Positions 8,609-15,607 of a stretch of 61,505 bases of DNA are shown one piece after another; positions within the stretch are counted from its first letter, which is position 1, and each line of letters starts with the position of its first letter. Made by a program: the position numbers and the translations under genes. This stretch comes from Solobacterium sp. GTDB taxonomy: Bacteria; Bacillota_I; Bacilli_A; Erysipelotrichales; Erysipelotrichaceae. Where the stretch lies: contig JAFRMA010000051.1 in assembly GCA_017430925.1 (NCBI GenBank), forward strand, positions 1 through 61,505, read 5' to 3'. The notes beneath the pieces were generated by a model that worked only from the letters and a program-made list of their open reading frames with translations, was not told the DNA's origin and did not search any database.

Positions 8609-9082
8609 CTAGATTCTTTCCAGCAGTACTACTGCCTGTGCGGCAACACCTTCCTGCCTGCCCACAAAACCCATTTTCTCACCACGTGTAGCCTTGACCG
8701 ATACCTGATCGATATCACACTCAAGAACCCGGGCAAAGTTTTTACGCATCTGTTCGATATGCGGAGCCATCTTCGGTTTCTCAATCAGGATCAGACTGTC
8801 AACATTACCGATACGGTAACCTCTCTCTTTCATCATTTGAACAACTTCTGCCAGAATCTTCAGAGAGTCCGCTCCTTCCCACTTGGGATCCGTATCCGGG
8901 AACCAATGTCCCAGATCACCCAGAGCCAGAGCGCCGAGGATTGCTTCCGCAACCGCATGTGTCAGCGCATCCGCGTCACTATGTCCGTCCAATCCCATGG
9001 TATGTGGTATCTCCACACCTCCGAGAATCAGTTTTCTGCCTTCTTTAAGACGATGTATATCTGTGGATTGTCCGATTCTCAT
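8609..9082 (-). CDS. ispF: 2-C-methyl-D-erythritol 2,4-cyclodiphosphate synthase
   Basis: Fifth step of the MEP isoprenoid pathway in the cytoplasm. 157 residues, the normal length. Metal ligands D8 and H10 in STDIHRL and the loop GHSDADAL (near residue 33) are present, as are GDLGHWFPDTDP and the C-terminal KATRGEKMGFVGR(Q)EG segment. The usual start MRIGxGxDVH appears as MRIGQSTDIH. AAGGG lies 6 nt before the ATG. A TATAAT box about 30 nt upstream may be its promoter, in the 62-bp divergent region shared with cca. Implies a MEP-pathway isoprenoid route. Confidence 0.95.
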   Translation of the reverse strand: MRIGQSTDIHRLKEGRKLILGGVEIPHTMGLDGHSDADALTHAVAEAILGALALGDLGHWFPDTDPKWEGADSLKILAEVVQMMKERGYRIGNVDSLILIEKPKMAPHIEQMRKNFARVLECDIDQVSVKATRGEKMGFVGRQEGVAAQAVVLLERI

Positions 9083-9132
9083 ATTTTACCCTTCACTTTC
9101 AAATAGATTATACTTCAATTTCGGTAAACCTT

Positions 9133-9138
9133 TATAAT
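9133..9138 (+). promoter_or_regulatory. -10 box placed for a leaderless cca transcript
   Basis: Perfect TATAAT ending 6 nt before the cca ATG at 9145; the usual start point 7 nt downstream would be the A of the ATG. The -35 region is weak. Confidence 0.45.
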
Positions 9139-9144
9139 GAAGCT

Positions 9145-10356
9145 ATGAAAAGAATGGTTATCCCTGACGATGTGAGAGAATGTATGCATGTACTCGAACA
9201 AGCCGGATATGAAGTCTATATCGTGGGCGGTGCGGTAAGGGATTTTCTCTGCGGCCGTCCGATCCACGACTATGATCTGACCACCAGCGCGTCTCCGGCA
9301 GAGATGCAGGAACTCTTTCACGCGTATCAGACAAATACACAAGGACTGAAACACGGTACTTTGGGTGTGATCCTGCAGGGAAGAAAAACAGAGATCACTA
9401 CCTACCGCCAGGATAACTCTTATACCGATCACCGGCATCCCGGCAACGTTACCTTTACCCGGTCCGTACAGGAGGACTGCGCCAGACGTGACTTTACGAT
9501 CAACGCGATGGTTTATCATCCGGATACAGGCATACGGGATTTCTTTGGTGGTATGCAAGACCTGGACAGCCGTATCATCCGTACTGTCGGAGACCCTGTG
9601 CAGCGCTTTGAAGAAGATGCGCTGCGGATCATGCGGGCGATCCGGTTCAGCTCGGAACTTGGATTTACGATTGAACCGGCGACCGATGCGGCAATCTTCC
9701 GGAAGAAGGAGGATCTGCGCTACATTGCGGCTGAACGCCTGCAGGAAGAACTGATCCGCATCCTGAAAGCGCCATACGGCACCGAAGTGATCTTCCGTTA
9801 CCTCCCTGTCCTGCAGGTCTTTCTGCCTGAGATTGCGTCTGTACCGGAAGCTCTCCGTACATTGCCGGCAGTACCGGAAATGAAGATGGCTGCCCTGTTG
9901 TCTGCGGTTCCTGAATCTTCCGTACATGGAATCCTGACGAGAATGAAGTTTTCCCGGGAATTCTGTATTCATACCGAAGAGATGATTCAAAGTCTCGATA
10001 TACCTCTGAAGAACCGAAAAGATCTCAAGCATATGCTTAACCGCATGCGTACTCCCTTCGGTGATCTTTTGACCTTCAAGTCTGCCTTTGACTCTTCTAT
10101 ACAGAAAAGCAGGATGTTATCGATCTACGGAGATATTCAGAATATGGGAGATTGTTACAGGCTGAAAGACCTGAAGATCAACGGTGAGGATATGATCCGG
10201 ATCGGATTCCGGAACCAGGAGATCGGCAAGGCATTACAGACTATTCTTGAACAAGTCATCGAAGGAAAACTGCCGAACGAAAAAACAAGTCTTACGGCAT
10301 ATGCCGAAGACCTGTTTCAATCCGCAGATACAGAAAATACTTATAATTCTTTCTGA
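9145..10356 (+). CDS. cca: CCA tRNA nucleotidyltransferase / poly(A) polymerase family protein
   Basis: Adds or repairs the 3'-CCA end of tRNA. 403 residues. The class II nucleotidyltransferase signature is clear: VGGAVRDFLCGR followed by DYDLTTSA with the two catalytic Asp (near residues 45-47), then RRDFTINAM, DPVQRFEEDALRIMRAIRF and an RNA-binding helical C-terminal part. Whether it is a full CCA-adding or an A-adding enzyme cannot be told. No proper Shine-Dalgarno precedes the ATG; see the leaderless finding. Its last 16 bp overlap the convergent GNAT gene. Confidence 0.93.
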   Translation: MKRMVIPDDVRECMHVLEQAGYEVYIVGGAVRDFLCGRPIHDYDLTTSASPAEMQELFHAYQTNTQGLKHGTLGVILQGRKTEITTYRQDNSYTDHRHPGNVTFTRSVQEDCARRDFTINAMVYHPDTGIRDFFGGMQDLDSRIIRTVGDPVQRFEEDALRIMRAIRFSSELGFTIEPATDAAIFRKKEDLRYIAAERLQEELIRILKAPYGTEVIFRYLPVLQVFLPEIASVPEALRTLPAVPEMKMAALLSAVPESSVHGILTRMKFSREFCIHTEEMIQSLDIPLKNRKDLKHMLNRMRTPFGDLLTFKSAFDSSIQKSRMLSIYGDIQNMGDCYRLKDLKINGEDMIRIGFRNQEIGKALQTILEQVIEGKLPNEKTSLTAYAEDLFQSADTENTYNSF

Positions 10357-10844
10357 AAAGCGATACGCGGGGCAGTTCCCCCGATATAGACATTCCCGCA
10401 TCGCACAAAGCCGTTCTTGGTGATCCATCTCTGCATGGACAGATTCTTTTCGTGTGTATCGATCCGGAGATTTCGTATACCCAGAGACTGCGCTTTCTTC
10501 TCCGCGTACTTCAGCAGTTCTGCCGCATATCCCTGTCCCTTCTCTGCTTTCTCCACAGCAATCCGGTGGATCACACCGTAGGGTTCATCATTCAGCCATT
10601 CCCCGTTTTCAATCTTCAGGTAGTCCTCTTCCACCCCGAACCGGAGATAACAGGTACCGATAATTCTGTTGTTTCTGATCAAAACCAGACTGTTGTTTTC
10701 TTCGATATCCTTGAATATCGTTTCTTCGTTGGGATATCCGTTCTGCCACTGATCAATACCTTTTTCCTTAAAGTACTGCTTACCTTCATTGATCACACGC
10801 ATGACATCCGCAACATCTTCTGTCCGTGTTTCTCTGACTTCCAT
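10341..10844 (-). CDS. GNAT-family N-acetyltransferase
   Basis: 167 residues with the GNAT fold. The acetyl-CoA loop is in VEKAEKGQGYAAELL (near residue 98-112), preceded by the beta-4 strand HRIAV. The early QWQNGYP motif is common in a small-molecule/protein acetyltransferase group of Bacillota. Substrate unknown. The only good ribosome site (AGGAGG) lies 26 nt upstream, with a hairpin between it and the ATG. The gene follows darA and converges with cca, overlapping it by 16 bp. Confidence 0.85.
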   Translation of the reverse strand: MEVRETRTEDVADVMRVINEGKQYFKEKGIDQWQNGYPNEETIFKDIEENNSLVLIRNNRIIGTCYLRFGVEEDYLKIENGEWLNDEPYGVIHRIAVEKAEKGQGYAAELLKYAEKKAQSLGIRNLRIDTHEKNLSMQRWITKNGFVRCGNVYIGGTAPRIAFQKEL

Positions 10845-10876
10845 AAAAAAGCGGAGTTATCTCCGCTGTACCTCCT
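10845..10876 (-). promoter_or_regulatory. Ribosome site - hairpin - start codon arrangement before the GNAT gene
   Basis: AGGAGGT at 10870-10876 overlaps the darA stop. It is followed by a 7-bp hairpin AGCGGAG/CTCCGCT with a 4-nt loop (10850-10867), then five T and the ATG. The hairpin plus T-run resembles an intrinsic terminator for darA. Folded, it leaves 8 nt between ribosome site and start. Confidence 0.75.
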
Positions 10877-11198
10877 ATAACTTATAAAACTCTTCTACAT
10901 TTACAACAAAGATGGTAGCTCCGCCAACCTGTACTTCTACCGGGAATGACGCAAAACGTCCGTTATCATAACTTGCGGTAGAAGGCACGATTTCCGTACG
11001 TTGTTTGGACTCTTCACCGATGATCTGAATACAACGCTCTACCTTGTCATCTTCAGTACCGACGATCAAGGTAGTATTTCCTGCGCGCAGGAAACCGCCG
11101 GTTGTGGCCAGACGCGTCATCTGATAATTCTCTTTTGTCAGTGCGGATGATACATTGGACGCATCATCGTTTGATACAATCGCAAGAACCAGTTTCAT
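10875..11198 (-). CDS. darA: Cyclic-di-AMP receptor, PII-like (DarA/PstA)
   Basis: 107 residues, nearly the full length of the family. The conserved KLVLAIV start, the T-loop start LATTGGFLRAGNTT (near 31-44), the GTEDDKV segment and the C-terminal PVEVQVGGATIFVV motif identify the DUF970/PstA family, a trimeric PII-like protein that binds c-di-AMP. Its downstream partner is not known in general. It shows that this organism uses c-di-AMP signalling. It lies between ychF and the GNAT gene with gaps of 39 and 30 nt. Confidence 0.93.
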   Translation of the reverse strand: MKLVLAIVSNDDASNVSSALTKENYQMTRLATTGGFLRAGNTTLIVGTEDDKVERCIQIIGEESKQRTEIVPSTASYDNGRFASFPVEVQVGGATIFVVNVEEFYKL

Positions 11199-11237
11199 CT
11201 TCTTACCTCCGATATGGATATACTATTATTTTACCAT

Positions 11238-12338
11238 TTATACGTTAAAGCGGAAGAACACAATATCCCCGTCACGCATAACATATTCTTTTCCTTCCAG
11301 ACGGATCTTGCCATGTTCCTTCAAGGCAGGTTCTGTCTTATATTCCATCAGATCCTCATAGCTATAGATCTCTGCCCGGATAAAGCCACGTTCAAAGTCT
11401 GTATGAATAATACCGGCACACTGCGGAGCTTTCATTCCTTCTTTGAATGTCCAGGCACGGCATTCCGGTTCGCCTACGGTAAAGAATGTACGCAGGCCGA
11501 GGAGATGATACGCTTCCACGATAATCTGATCCAGACCGGATCTGGTGATTCCCAGTTCTTCCATGAAGAGCTGTTTTTCTTCTTTGGATAAACCGGCAAG
11601 TTCTTCTTCGATTTTTGCGCAGATAGCGATACAGCCGCTGTTTTCCTGATCCGCAAAGGCCTTTACCTTCTGATAGTACGCGTTGTTTTCCGGTTCGTTG
11701 ATCTCATCTTCTCCCATATTCGCAATGTAGATCACAGGTTTGGATGTAAGTAAAGAGAAACCCTTCAGGATCTCTTTCTCCGAATCGTTCAGGTCCATAA
11801 GACGTACAGGTGTACCGGCTTCCAGGGCATTCTTCATCCGGGTCAGTACGGCATACTCTTCGGCAGCTCCTTTTTCCTTGGTCTGTGCTTTCCTCTGGAC
11901 TTTGGAGATCCGGTTCTCTACCGTCTCAAGATCCGCGATACATAGTTCTACATTGATCTCGTCAATATCCCGCAGAGGATCCACATTACCCTCCACATGC
12001 ATGATGTTATCATCGTCAAAACAACGGACAACATGGCATACCGCATCAACTTCACGGATATGGGAAAGGAACTGGTTTCCGAGTCCTTCTCCCTTGGATG
12101 CGCCTTTTACCAGTCCGGCAATATCGGTAAATTCAAAAGTCGTATAAATCGTGCGTTTCGGGTGAAATAATTCCACGATCCTGTCCATGCGTTCATCCGG
12201 TACTTCGACAACACCGACATTAGGACTGATCGTCGCAAAAGGATAGTTCTCAGCGAGAACCTGACTGTTAGTAATGGCATTAAATAAGGTGGATTTCCCG
12301 ACATTCGGCAATCCGACAATTCCTGCGGTCAACGGCAT
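11238..12338 (-). CDS. ychF: Redox- and ribosome-associated ATPase YchF (OLA1 family)
   Basis: 366 residues, standard size. Obg-like P-loop protein: G1 GLPNVGKST (near residue 9), G3 DIAGLVKGAS (near 70), and in place of NKxD the ATP-favouring NMGE (in YIANMGEDE). The C-terminal TGS-like domain ends RDGDIVFFRFNV, the usual family end. YchF hydrolyses ATP, binds ribosomes and influences stress responses. Upstream is a DUF951 gene 3 nt away, as in Bacillus (yyzM-yyaF), and AGGA lies 7 nt before the ATG. Confidence 0.96.
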   Translation of the reverse strand: MPLTAGIVGLPNVGKSTLFNAITNSQVLAENYPFATISPNVGVVEVPDERMDRIVELFHPKRTIYTTFEFTDIAGLVKGASKGEGLGNQFLSHIREVDAVCHVVRCFDDDNIMHVEGNVDPLRDIDEINVELCIADLETVENRISKVQRKAQTKEKGAAEEYAVLTRMKNALEAGTPVRLMDLNDSEKEILKGFSLLTSKPVIYIANMGEDEINEPENNAYYQKVKAFADQENSGCIAICAKIEEELAGLSKEEKQLFMEELGITRSGLDQIIVEAYHLLGLRTFFTVGEPECRAWTFKEGMKAPQCAGIIHTDFERGFIRAEIYSYEDLMEYKTEPALKEHGKIRLEGKEYVMRDGDIVFFRFNV

Positions 12339-12341
12339 AGT

Positions 12342-12557
12342 TTATTCCTGCTCCTGCTCTGTTTCTGCTCTTTGTATGACTTTCTTCAGCTTACGTTCAA
12401 ATTCATGGCGCGGAAACATGATCACATTTCCGCATCCCTGACACTTGATCTTGATATCGGCTCCCATACGGATGATCTTCCAGTATTTGGATTTCCGGCA
12501 GGGGTGTTCCTTTTTCATCTCAACAATATCATTTAGTCCATATTCGGGAATGATCAT
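12342..12557 (-). CDS. DUF951 small protein (YyzM-like)
   Basis: 71 residues. The conserved start YGLNDIVEMKKEHPC and the CQGCG pair suggest a small metal-binding (zinc ribbon-like) fold; this is the DUF951 family, found next to ychF in many Bacillota. Function unknown. The C-terminal tail is acidic and Gln-rich (ETEQEQE). GAGGA lies 4-5 nt before the ATG. Co-transcribed with dtd upstream and ychF downstream. Confidence 0.85.
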   Translation of the reverse strand: MIIPEYGLNDIVEMKKEHPCRKSKYWKIIRMGADIKIKCQGCGNVIMFPRHEFERKLKKVIQRAETEQEQE

Positions 12558-12569
12558 ATCTTCCTCTTT

Positions 12570-13016
12570 CTATAACTGACCGGAATCCAAAAGAATCGTC
12601 ACCGGTCCGTCATTCAGTAATCTCACTTTCATCTCTGCGCCAAATATACCCTCTTCCACGGTAAAACCCAGACTTCTCAGATACTCATTCAGGTAAAGAT
12701 AGAGTTTTTCCGCATGTTCGGGACTTCCCGCACCGGTAAAACTCGGGCGGTTTCCTTTACGGCAGTCTGCCAGCAGTGTAAACTGTGATACAGACAAGAT
12801 CTCTCCTCCGACCTGTGTCAGTGAAAGATTCATCTTACCCTGTTCATCTTCAAAGATCCTCAGTTTACTGAGTTTATCCGCCATTTTCCTTACTGTCTGT
12901 TCGTCATCCGCATCGGTAACACCGACAAGCAGAAGAAACCCTTTTCCGATCTTTCCGTGTACTGAACCATCAATGGTTACGGAAGCTTCCGATACTCTTT
13001 GAATTACTATTTTCAT
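12570..13016 (-). CDS. dtd: D-aminoacyl-tRNA deacylase
   Basis: Removes D-amino acids (and glycine mis-charged on tRNA-Ala) from tRNA. 148 residues, full length. The signature SQFTLLAD (near residue 77) and the C-terminal NDGPVTILLDS motif, with the cross-subunit Gly-Pro, are present. The start MKIVIQRVSEASV is canonical. GAGG is too close to the ATG to work as a ribosome site; an extended -10 (TGGTATAAT, 13026-13034) ends 9 nt upstream, so the mRNA probably has only a few leader bases. First gene of dtd-DUF951-ychF. Confidence 0.95.
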   Translation of the reverse strand: MKIVIQRVSEASVTIDGSVHGKIGKGFLLLVGVTDADDEQTVRKMADKLSKLRIFEDEQGKMNLSLTQVGGEILSVSQFTLLADCRKGNRPSFTGAGSPEHAEKLYLYLNEYLRSLGFTVEEGIFGAEMKVRLLNDGPVTILLDSGQL

Positions 13017-13025
13017 ACCTCATGT

Positions 13026-13034
13026 ATTATACCA
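13026..13034 (-). promoter_or_regulatory. Extended -10 promoter of dtd
   Basis: TGG immediately before a perfect TATAAT on the minus strand; the box ends 9 nt before the dtd ATG. It sits just downstream of the flavodoxin terminator. Confidence 0.6.
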
Positions 13035-13036
13035 TT

Positions 13037-13060
13037 AAAGAAAAAGTCCTTACAGGACTT
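13037..13060 (-). terminator. Terminator of the holin-like/flavodoxin unit
   Basis: Minus strand: stem AAGTCCT/AGGACTT, 3-nt loop, then TTTCTTT. The first base of the stem overlaps the flavodoxin stop codon. Confidence 0.8.
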
Positions 13061-13493
13061 AATCATTTTCTTCACTATAGTATTTCATGACTTCTTCCGC
13101 GAATCTCTGTGCCCGGATAAGATCACCCTTGTTGGGTCTCTTCCGGTTAAAGAACAGGAATTTCCCCTTCATCCGCAGATGTACGGGATACACTTCGATC
13201 TCCTTATGTTTCAGCAGGTTGATTGCGGGTTCCATCTGATCTTTCCCTGAAGTAGAAGTACTGAATACCGCTGCCGCATGGATCCTGTTAGCCGGAAGAT
13301 TATCCAGATAATCCAGAAGATTCTGGTCCGGTTTCCCGCCGTAGATACCCATTCCGACAAATAACAGGTCGGTATCAGGAAGGATATGAGGCTGAGCGAT
13401 GTCGATCGCTTCTACACCGCAGGCAGCAGCCACAGCCTGGGCAACTTTCGCAGTATTCCCGGATCTTGAGTAATAAATTACATTGATATTCAT
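13059..13493 (-). CDS. Flavodoxin-like protein
   Basis: 144 residues. The N-terminal beta strand plus phosphate loop YYSRSGNTAKVA (residues 7-18) is the FMN-binding loop of flavodoxins; a second FMN-contact loop is seen in FVGMGIYGGKP (near 50). It is probably an electron carrier or an NADPH-quinone-like flavoprotein; the partner is unknown. The ATG overlaps the stop of the upstream 4-TM gene by one base (TAATG), so translation is coupled. Confidence 0.85.
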   Translation of the reverse strand: MNINVIYYSRSGNTAKVAQAVAAACGVEAIDIAQPHILPDTDLLFVGMGIYGGKPDQNLLDYLDNLPANRIHAAAVFSTSTSGKDQMEPAINLLKHKEIEVYPVHLRMKGKFLFFNRKRPNKGDLIRAQRFAEEVMKYYSEEND

Positions 13494-13831
13494 TATTTCT
13501 TATCCTCACCAAATAATTCTGTAACGAAACTGTTGATAAAGCCCAGAATGACAGACGCCAGAATAATTGTGGGGAATGTGTCCACCGCACTGCCGCTGAA
13601 AGATAATGCTGTCTTAAGAATAAATCCGTTGATCACAAAAGAGAATAAACCCAGAGTTATGATGTTGAGCGGAAGCGTAATGACTTTCAGCACCGGTTTA
13701 AGGAAACGGTTCAAAACACCAAGTACCGCTGCCGTAACAAGCAATGCGTAAGTACTGTCAAAAGATATCCCCTGCATAAGAACATCCAGGATCAATAAAG
13801 ATACAGCGTTTACCAATATCGTACGTATCAT
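13493..13831 (-). CDS. Four-TM membrane protein of the phage-holin-IV/YvlD family
   Basis: 112 residues with four hydrophobic segments and almost no soluble part. NRFLKPVLKVITLPLN (near 41-56) followed by a hydrophobic GLFSFVINGFIL stretch is diagnostic of the YvlD-like family, named after holins but usually chromosomal and not phage-borne. No lysis gene or phage gene is nearby, so a holin role is unlikely; an envelope-stress role is possible, as for yvl genes in Bacillus. No Shine-Dalgarno is seen. An extended -10 (TGGTATATT, 13844-13852) ends 12 nt before the ATG. Confidence 0.82.
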   Translation of the reverse strand: MIRTILVNAVSLLILDVLMQGISFDSTYALLVTAAVLGVLNRFLKPVLKVITLPLNIITLGLFSFVINGFILKTALSFSGSAVDTFPTIILASVILGFINSFVTELFGEDKK

Positions 13832-13906
13832 TTTATCAGTGAGAATATACCATGTTTACTTCAGAAAACCTATAGTTTTACCGTATTTCCGATAATGTTC
13901 ACACAA

Positions 13907-15139
13907 TTACTGCGGAGGCCTCAGACTCTTCCCGGCCAGGAAGACAAAGAAGACGACACATACACCGATGGAGAACAAATCAAAGTAGTAACGGAAATTA
14001 CTCTCCTCCGGGATGATGGTATTCTGGTAAGTTTCGATTCTCTTATTCATCTCTGCGCGGGTAACTTCCGTACCATTTACGGTAAAGATCAGTTCTGCCT
14101 GAATCAGTTCAGGATTGGAACTGTCCCTGCCGAGAACAGAGATTTCATACTTTAACATATCTTCGGTAATACTTACCGGAAGTAATGCGGAGAAGTCATT
14201 TTCCGCACTGAAGATCACGTTATGGGTGTGCTTTCTTCCGTCGTAGACTTCCACGGTTTCTTCACCGATATCTTCCACGGTGATCGTTACTGTACGGTAG
14301 TGATCAAACCCGTATTCCAGCAGTAACCGGGCATCCCGGTAACAGGCTTTTTCGCTTTCTTCTCCGAGAACTACGGCAATCAGGGATGTATTTCCTCTTC
14401 GGGCATTGACCGCCAGCACAAAGCCGCCTTCTTTTGTATACCCGACTTTACATCCTGTTGCCAGGTCATAATGATCTGCGCCGCTGCGGATCATCTCGCA
14501 TCCTGCGGCCAGAATACGCTGATTTACCTGCAGATTCGTCGGCTTGATGATGTAGGAGCTGGCCTCAAACGTCTGCTTGAAACGCTGGTTTTTCAGTGCT
14601 TTACGGACCAGGAAAGCAATATCTCTGGCACTGGTATACTGATCCTCCTGGGAGTATCCGTAGATATTCCGGAACTGCGTATCATTTAGTTCCCAGGTTT
14701 CCGCCTGCTGGTTCATCCGGTTCAGGAGTTGCTCCTGGCCGCCCATTTCCTGCGCAATCATGGCAGCTGTATCGTTGGCATTTGCCAGCATGGCCGCATA
14801 CTCCATATCTTCCACAGTAAGAGTCTCACCTTCCTGGATCCAGATCACACCGGCACTGTGGTCATACATCGCAAATGTCTCCGGAGACATCGTAACCTGT
14901 TTCCCGGACTTGATCGTTTCTCCGGACAGGTATACTGCCATCAGTTTTGAAAGACCTGCCGGATCATAGTGGTCCTTACTGTTCTTCGACAGTAAAACCG
15001 TTCCTGTATTCTCATCGATCAGGATCGCTGCCGGTGCGGAGATCTCCGGTCCTTCATACGTTTCTTCCTCGGCATATACAGGTTGTATGCCAAGCAGGAA
15101 AAAACACAGGATAAACAATAAGAACTTCTTCATGTGCAT
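13907..15139 (-). CDS. D,D-carboxypeptidase (DacF/PBP5-type) homologue with all catalytic motifs altered
   Basis: 410 residues: signal peptide (1-23, ending VYAEE), peptidase S11-like domain (about 30-270), a beta-rich C-terminal domain and a C-terminal TM segment (about 383-402). It is placed outside the membrane. Active enzymes of this family have SxxK, SxN and KTG. Here the aligned segments read PAGLSK (G62 in place of the acylated Ser, K65 kept), NAN (N120 in place of Ser) and KVG (231-233). Family membership is clear from DENTGTVL, ANDTAAMIA and GYTKEGGF. It probably cannot act as a carboxypeptidase or bind beta-lactams covalently. It may bind peptidoglycan or regulate another enzyme. 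An ATG at 15133 is an alternative start. Confidence 0.88.
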   Translation of the reverse strand: MHMKKFLLFILCFFLLGIQPVYAEEETYEGPEISAPAAILIDENTGTVLLSKNSKDHYDPAGLSKLMAVYLSGETIKSGKQVTMSPETFAMYDHSAGVIWIQEGETLTVEDMEYAAMLANANDTAAMIAQEMGGQEQLLNRMNQQAETWELNDTQFRNIYGYSQEDQYTSARDIAFLVRKALKNQRFKQTFEASSYIIKPTNLQVNQRILAAGCEMIRSGADHYDLATGCKVGYTKEGGFVLAVNARRGNTSLIAVVLGEESEKACYRDARLLLEYGFDHYRTVTITVEDIGEETVEVYDGRKHTHNVIFSAENDFSALLPVSITEDMLKYEISVLGRDSSNPELIQAELIFTVNGTEVTRAEMNKRIETYQNTIIPEESNFRYYFDLFSIGVCVVFFVFLAGKSLRPPQ

Positions 15140-15150
15140 ATTCTACCACA

Positions 15151-15172
15151 GAAAAAGGCACTTATCGTGCCT
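15151..15172 (-). terminator. Terminator of the 47-residue gene, with the stop codon in its loop
   Basis: Minus strand: stem AGGCAC/GTGCCT, 5-nt loop, then TTTTTC. The TAA stop of the small gene is part of the loop. Confidence 0.8.
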
Positions 15173-15305
15173 CGTGTTTATCTGCTTCACGGATGATCCT
15201 GTCCAGATCAGCGTTTTGAAGCTTTCTTGCGTATTCTTTTTCCGCTTCTTCCAGTTTTTTCAAGAGTTCATCCAACTGTGAACTGACATCTCTATCTGCT
15301 GCCAT
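15162..15305 (-). CDS. 47-residue charged, probably coiled-coil protein
   Basis: Short gene supported by four signals in line: a promoter (GTGACA-16-TACAAT), a ribosome site (AGGTGG, 8 nt before the ATG), an open frame, and a terminator whose loop holds the stop. The peptide is highly charged (about half Asp/Glu/Lys/Arg) with Leu spaced as in an amphipathic helix (LDELLKKLEEAEKEYARK). No signal peptide or Cys. Cytosolic, helical, unknown function. It could be a small partner of a larger protein. Not recognised as a named family. Confidence 0.7.
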   Translation of the reverse strand: MAADRDVSSQLDELLKKLEEAEKEYARKLQNADLDRIIREADKHEAR

Positions 15306-15334
15306 TTGTATCACCACCTGTCGCAATGATACCT

Positions 15335-15362
15335 ATTGTAGCACGAAGAAATTGAATGTCAC
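15335..15362 (-). promoter_or_regulatory. Promoter of the 47-residue gene
   Basis: Minus strand: GTGACA (15357-15362, one mismatch to consensus), 16-bp spacer, TACAAT (15335-15340, one mismatch). Lies between the copA stop and the small gene. Confidence 0.75.
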
Positions 15363-15397
15363 GCTTGTATTTCCAACCGGTTTGTGCTTGGGAATTC

Positions 15398-15607
15398 TTA
15401 CTGAATACCAGTGACTTTGTAGTCTTTGGCTTCTACGGCAGCTTTCAGAACGTCATCTGCGACTTCGTGTGAAAGCTTGACTACTGCTGTGCCTGCTTCA
15501 TGATTCGCCTTGGCTTCAACGACACCGTCAATCGCTTCCAGTGCTTTCTTTACTGTTGCTTCACAGTGCATGCACATCATTCCTTCAACCTGTAATACCT
15601 TTTCCAT
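15398..15607 (-). CDS. copZ: Nested in-frame start for a free CopZ-type copper chaperone
   Basis: Inside copA, codon 850 is ATG preceded by AAGGAGG (15616-15622) with an 8-nt spacer, as good a ribosome site as any in the window. Translation from here gives a 69-residue protein, the usual CopZ length, starting MEKVLQVEGMMCMHC and holding one complete MxCxxC copper site. The residues encoded by the ribosome site (TKEEKE) form an untypical charged linker in CopA, as expected if copA and copZ were once separate genes and the stop between them was lost. Expression of the free form is inferred. Confidence 0.65.
   Translation of the reverse strand: MEKVLQVEGMMCMHCEATVKKALEAIDGVVEAKANHEAGTAVVKLSHEVADDVLKAAVEAKDYKVTGIQ

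Noticed and set aside
9115..10032. Long open frame (about 305 codons) on the minus strand opposite cca
   Set aside because: It is antisense to a clear cca gene, has no ribosome site, and its peptide is rich in Arg/His/Cys as expected for a shadow frame.
13493..13831. Holin as evidence for a prophage
   Set aside because: The YvlD-like family is normally chromosomal; no endolysin, integrase or capsid gene is near.
14954..14956. Ser to Gly changes explained by a different genetic code
   Set aside because: The codons are GGT in the carboxypeptidase homologue and GGA in the hydrolase; the same codons read as Gly in all other genes of the window.
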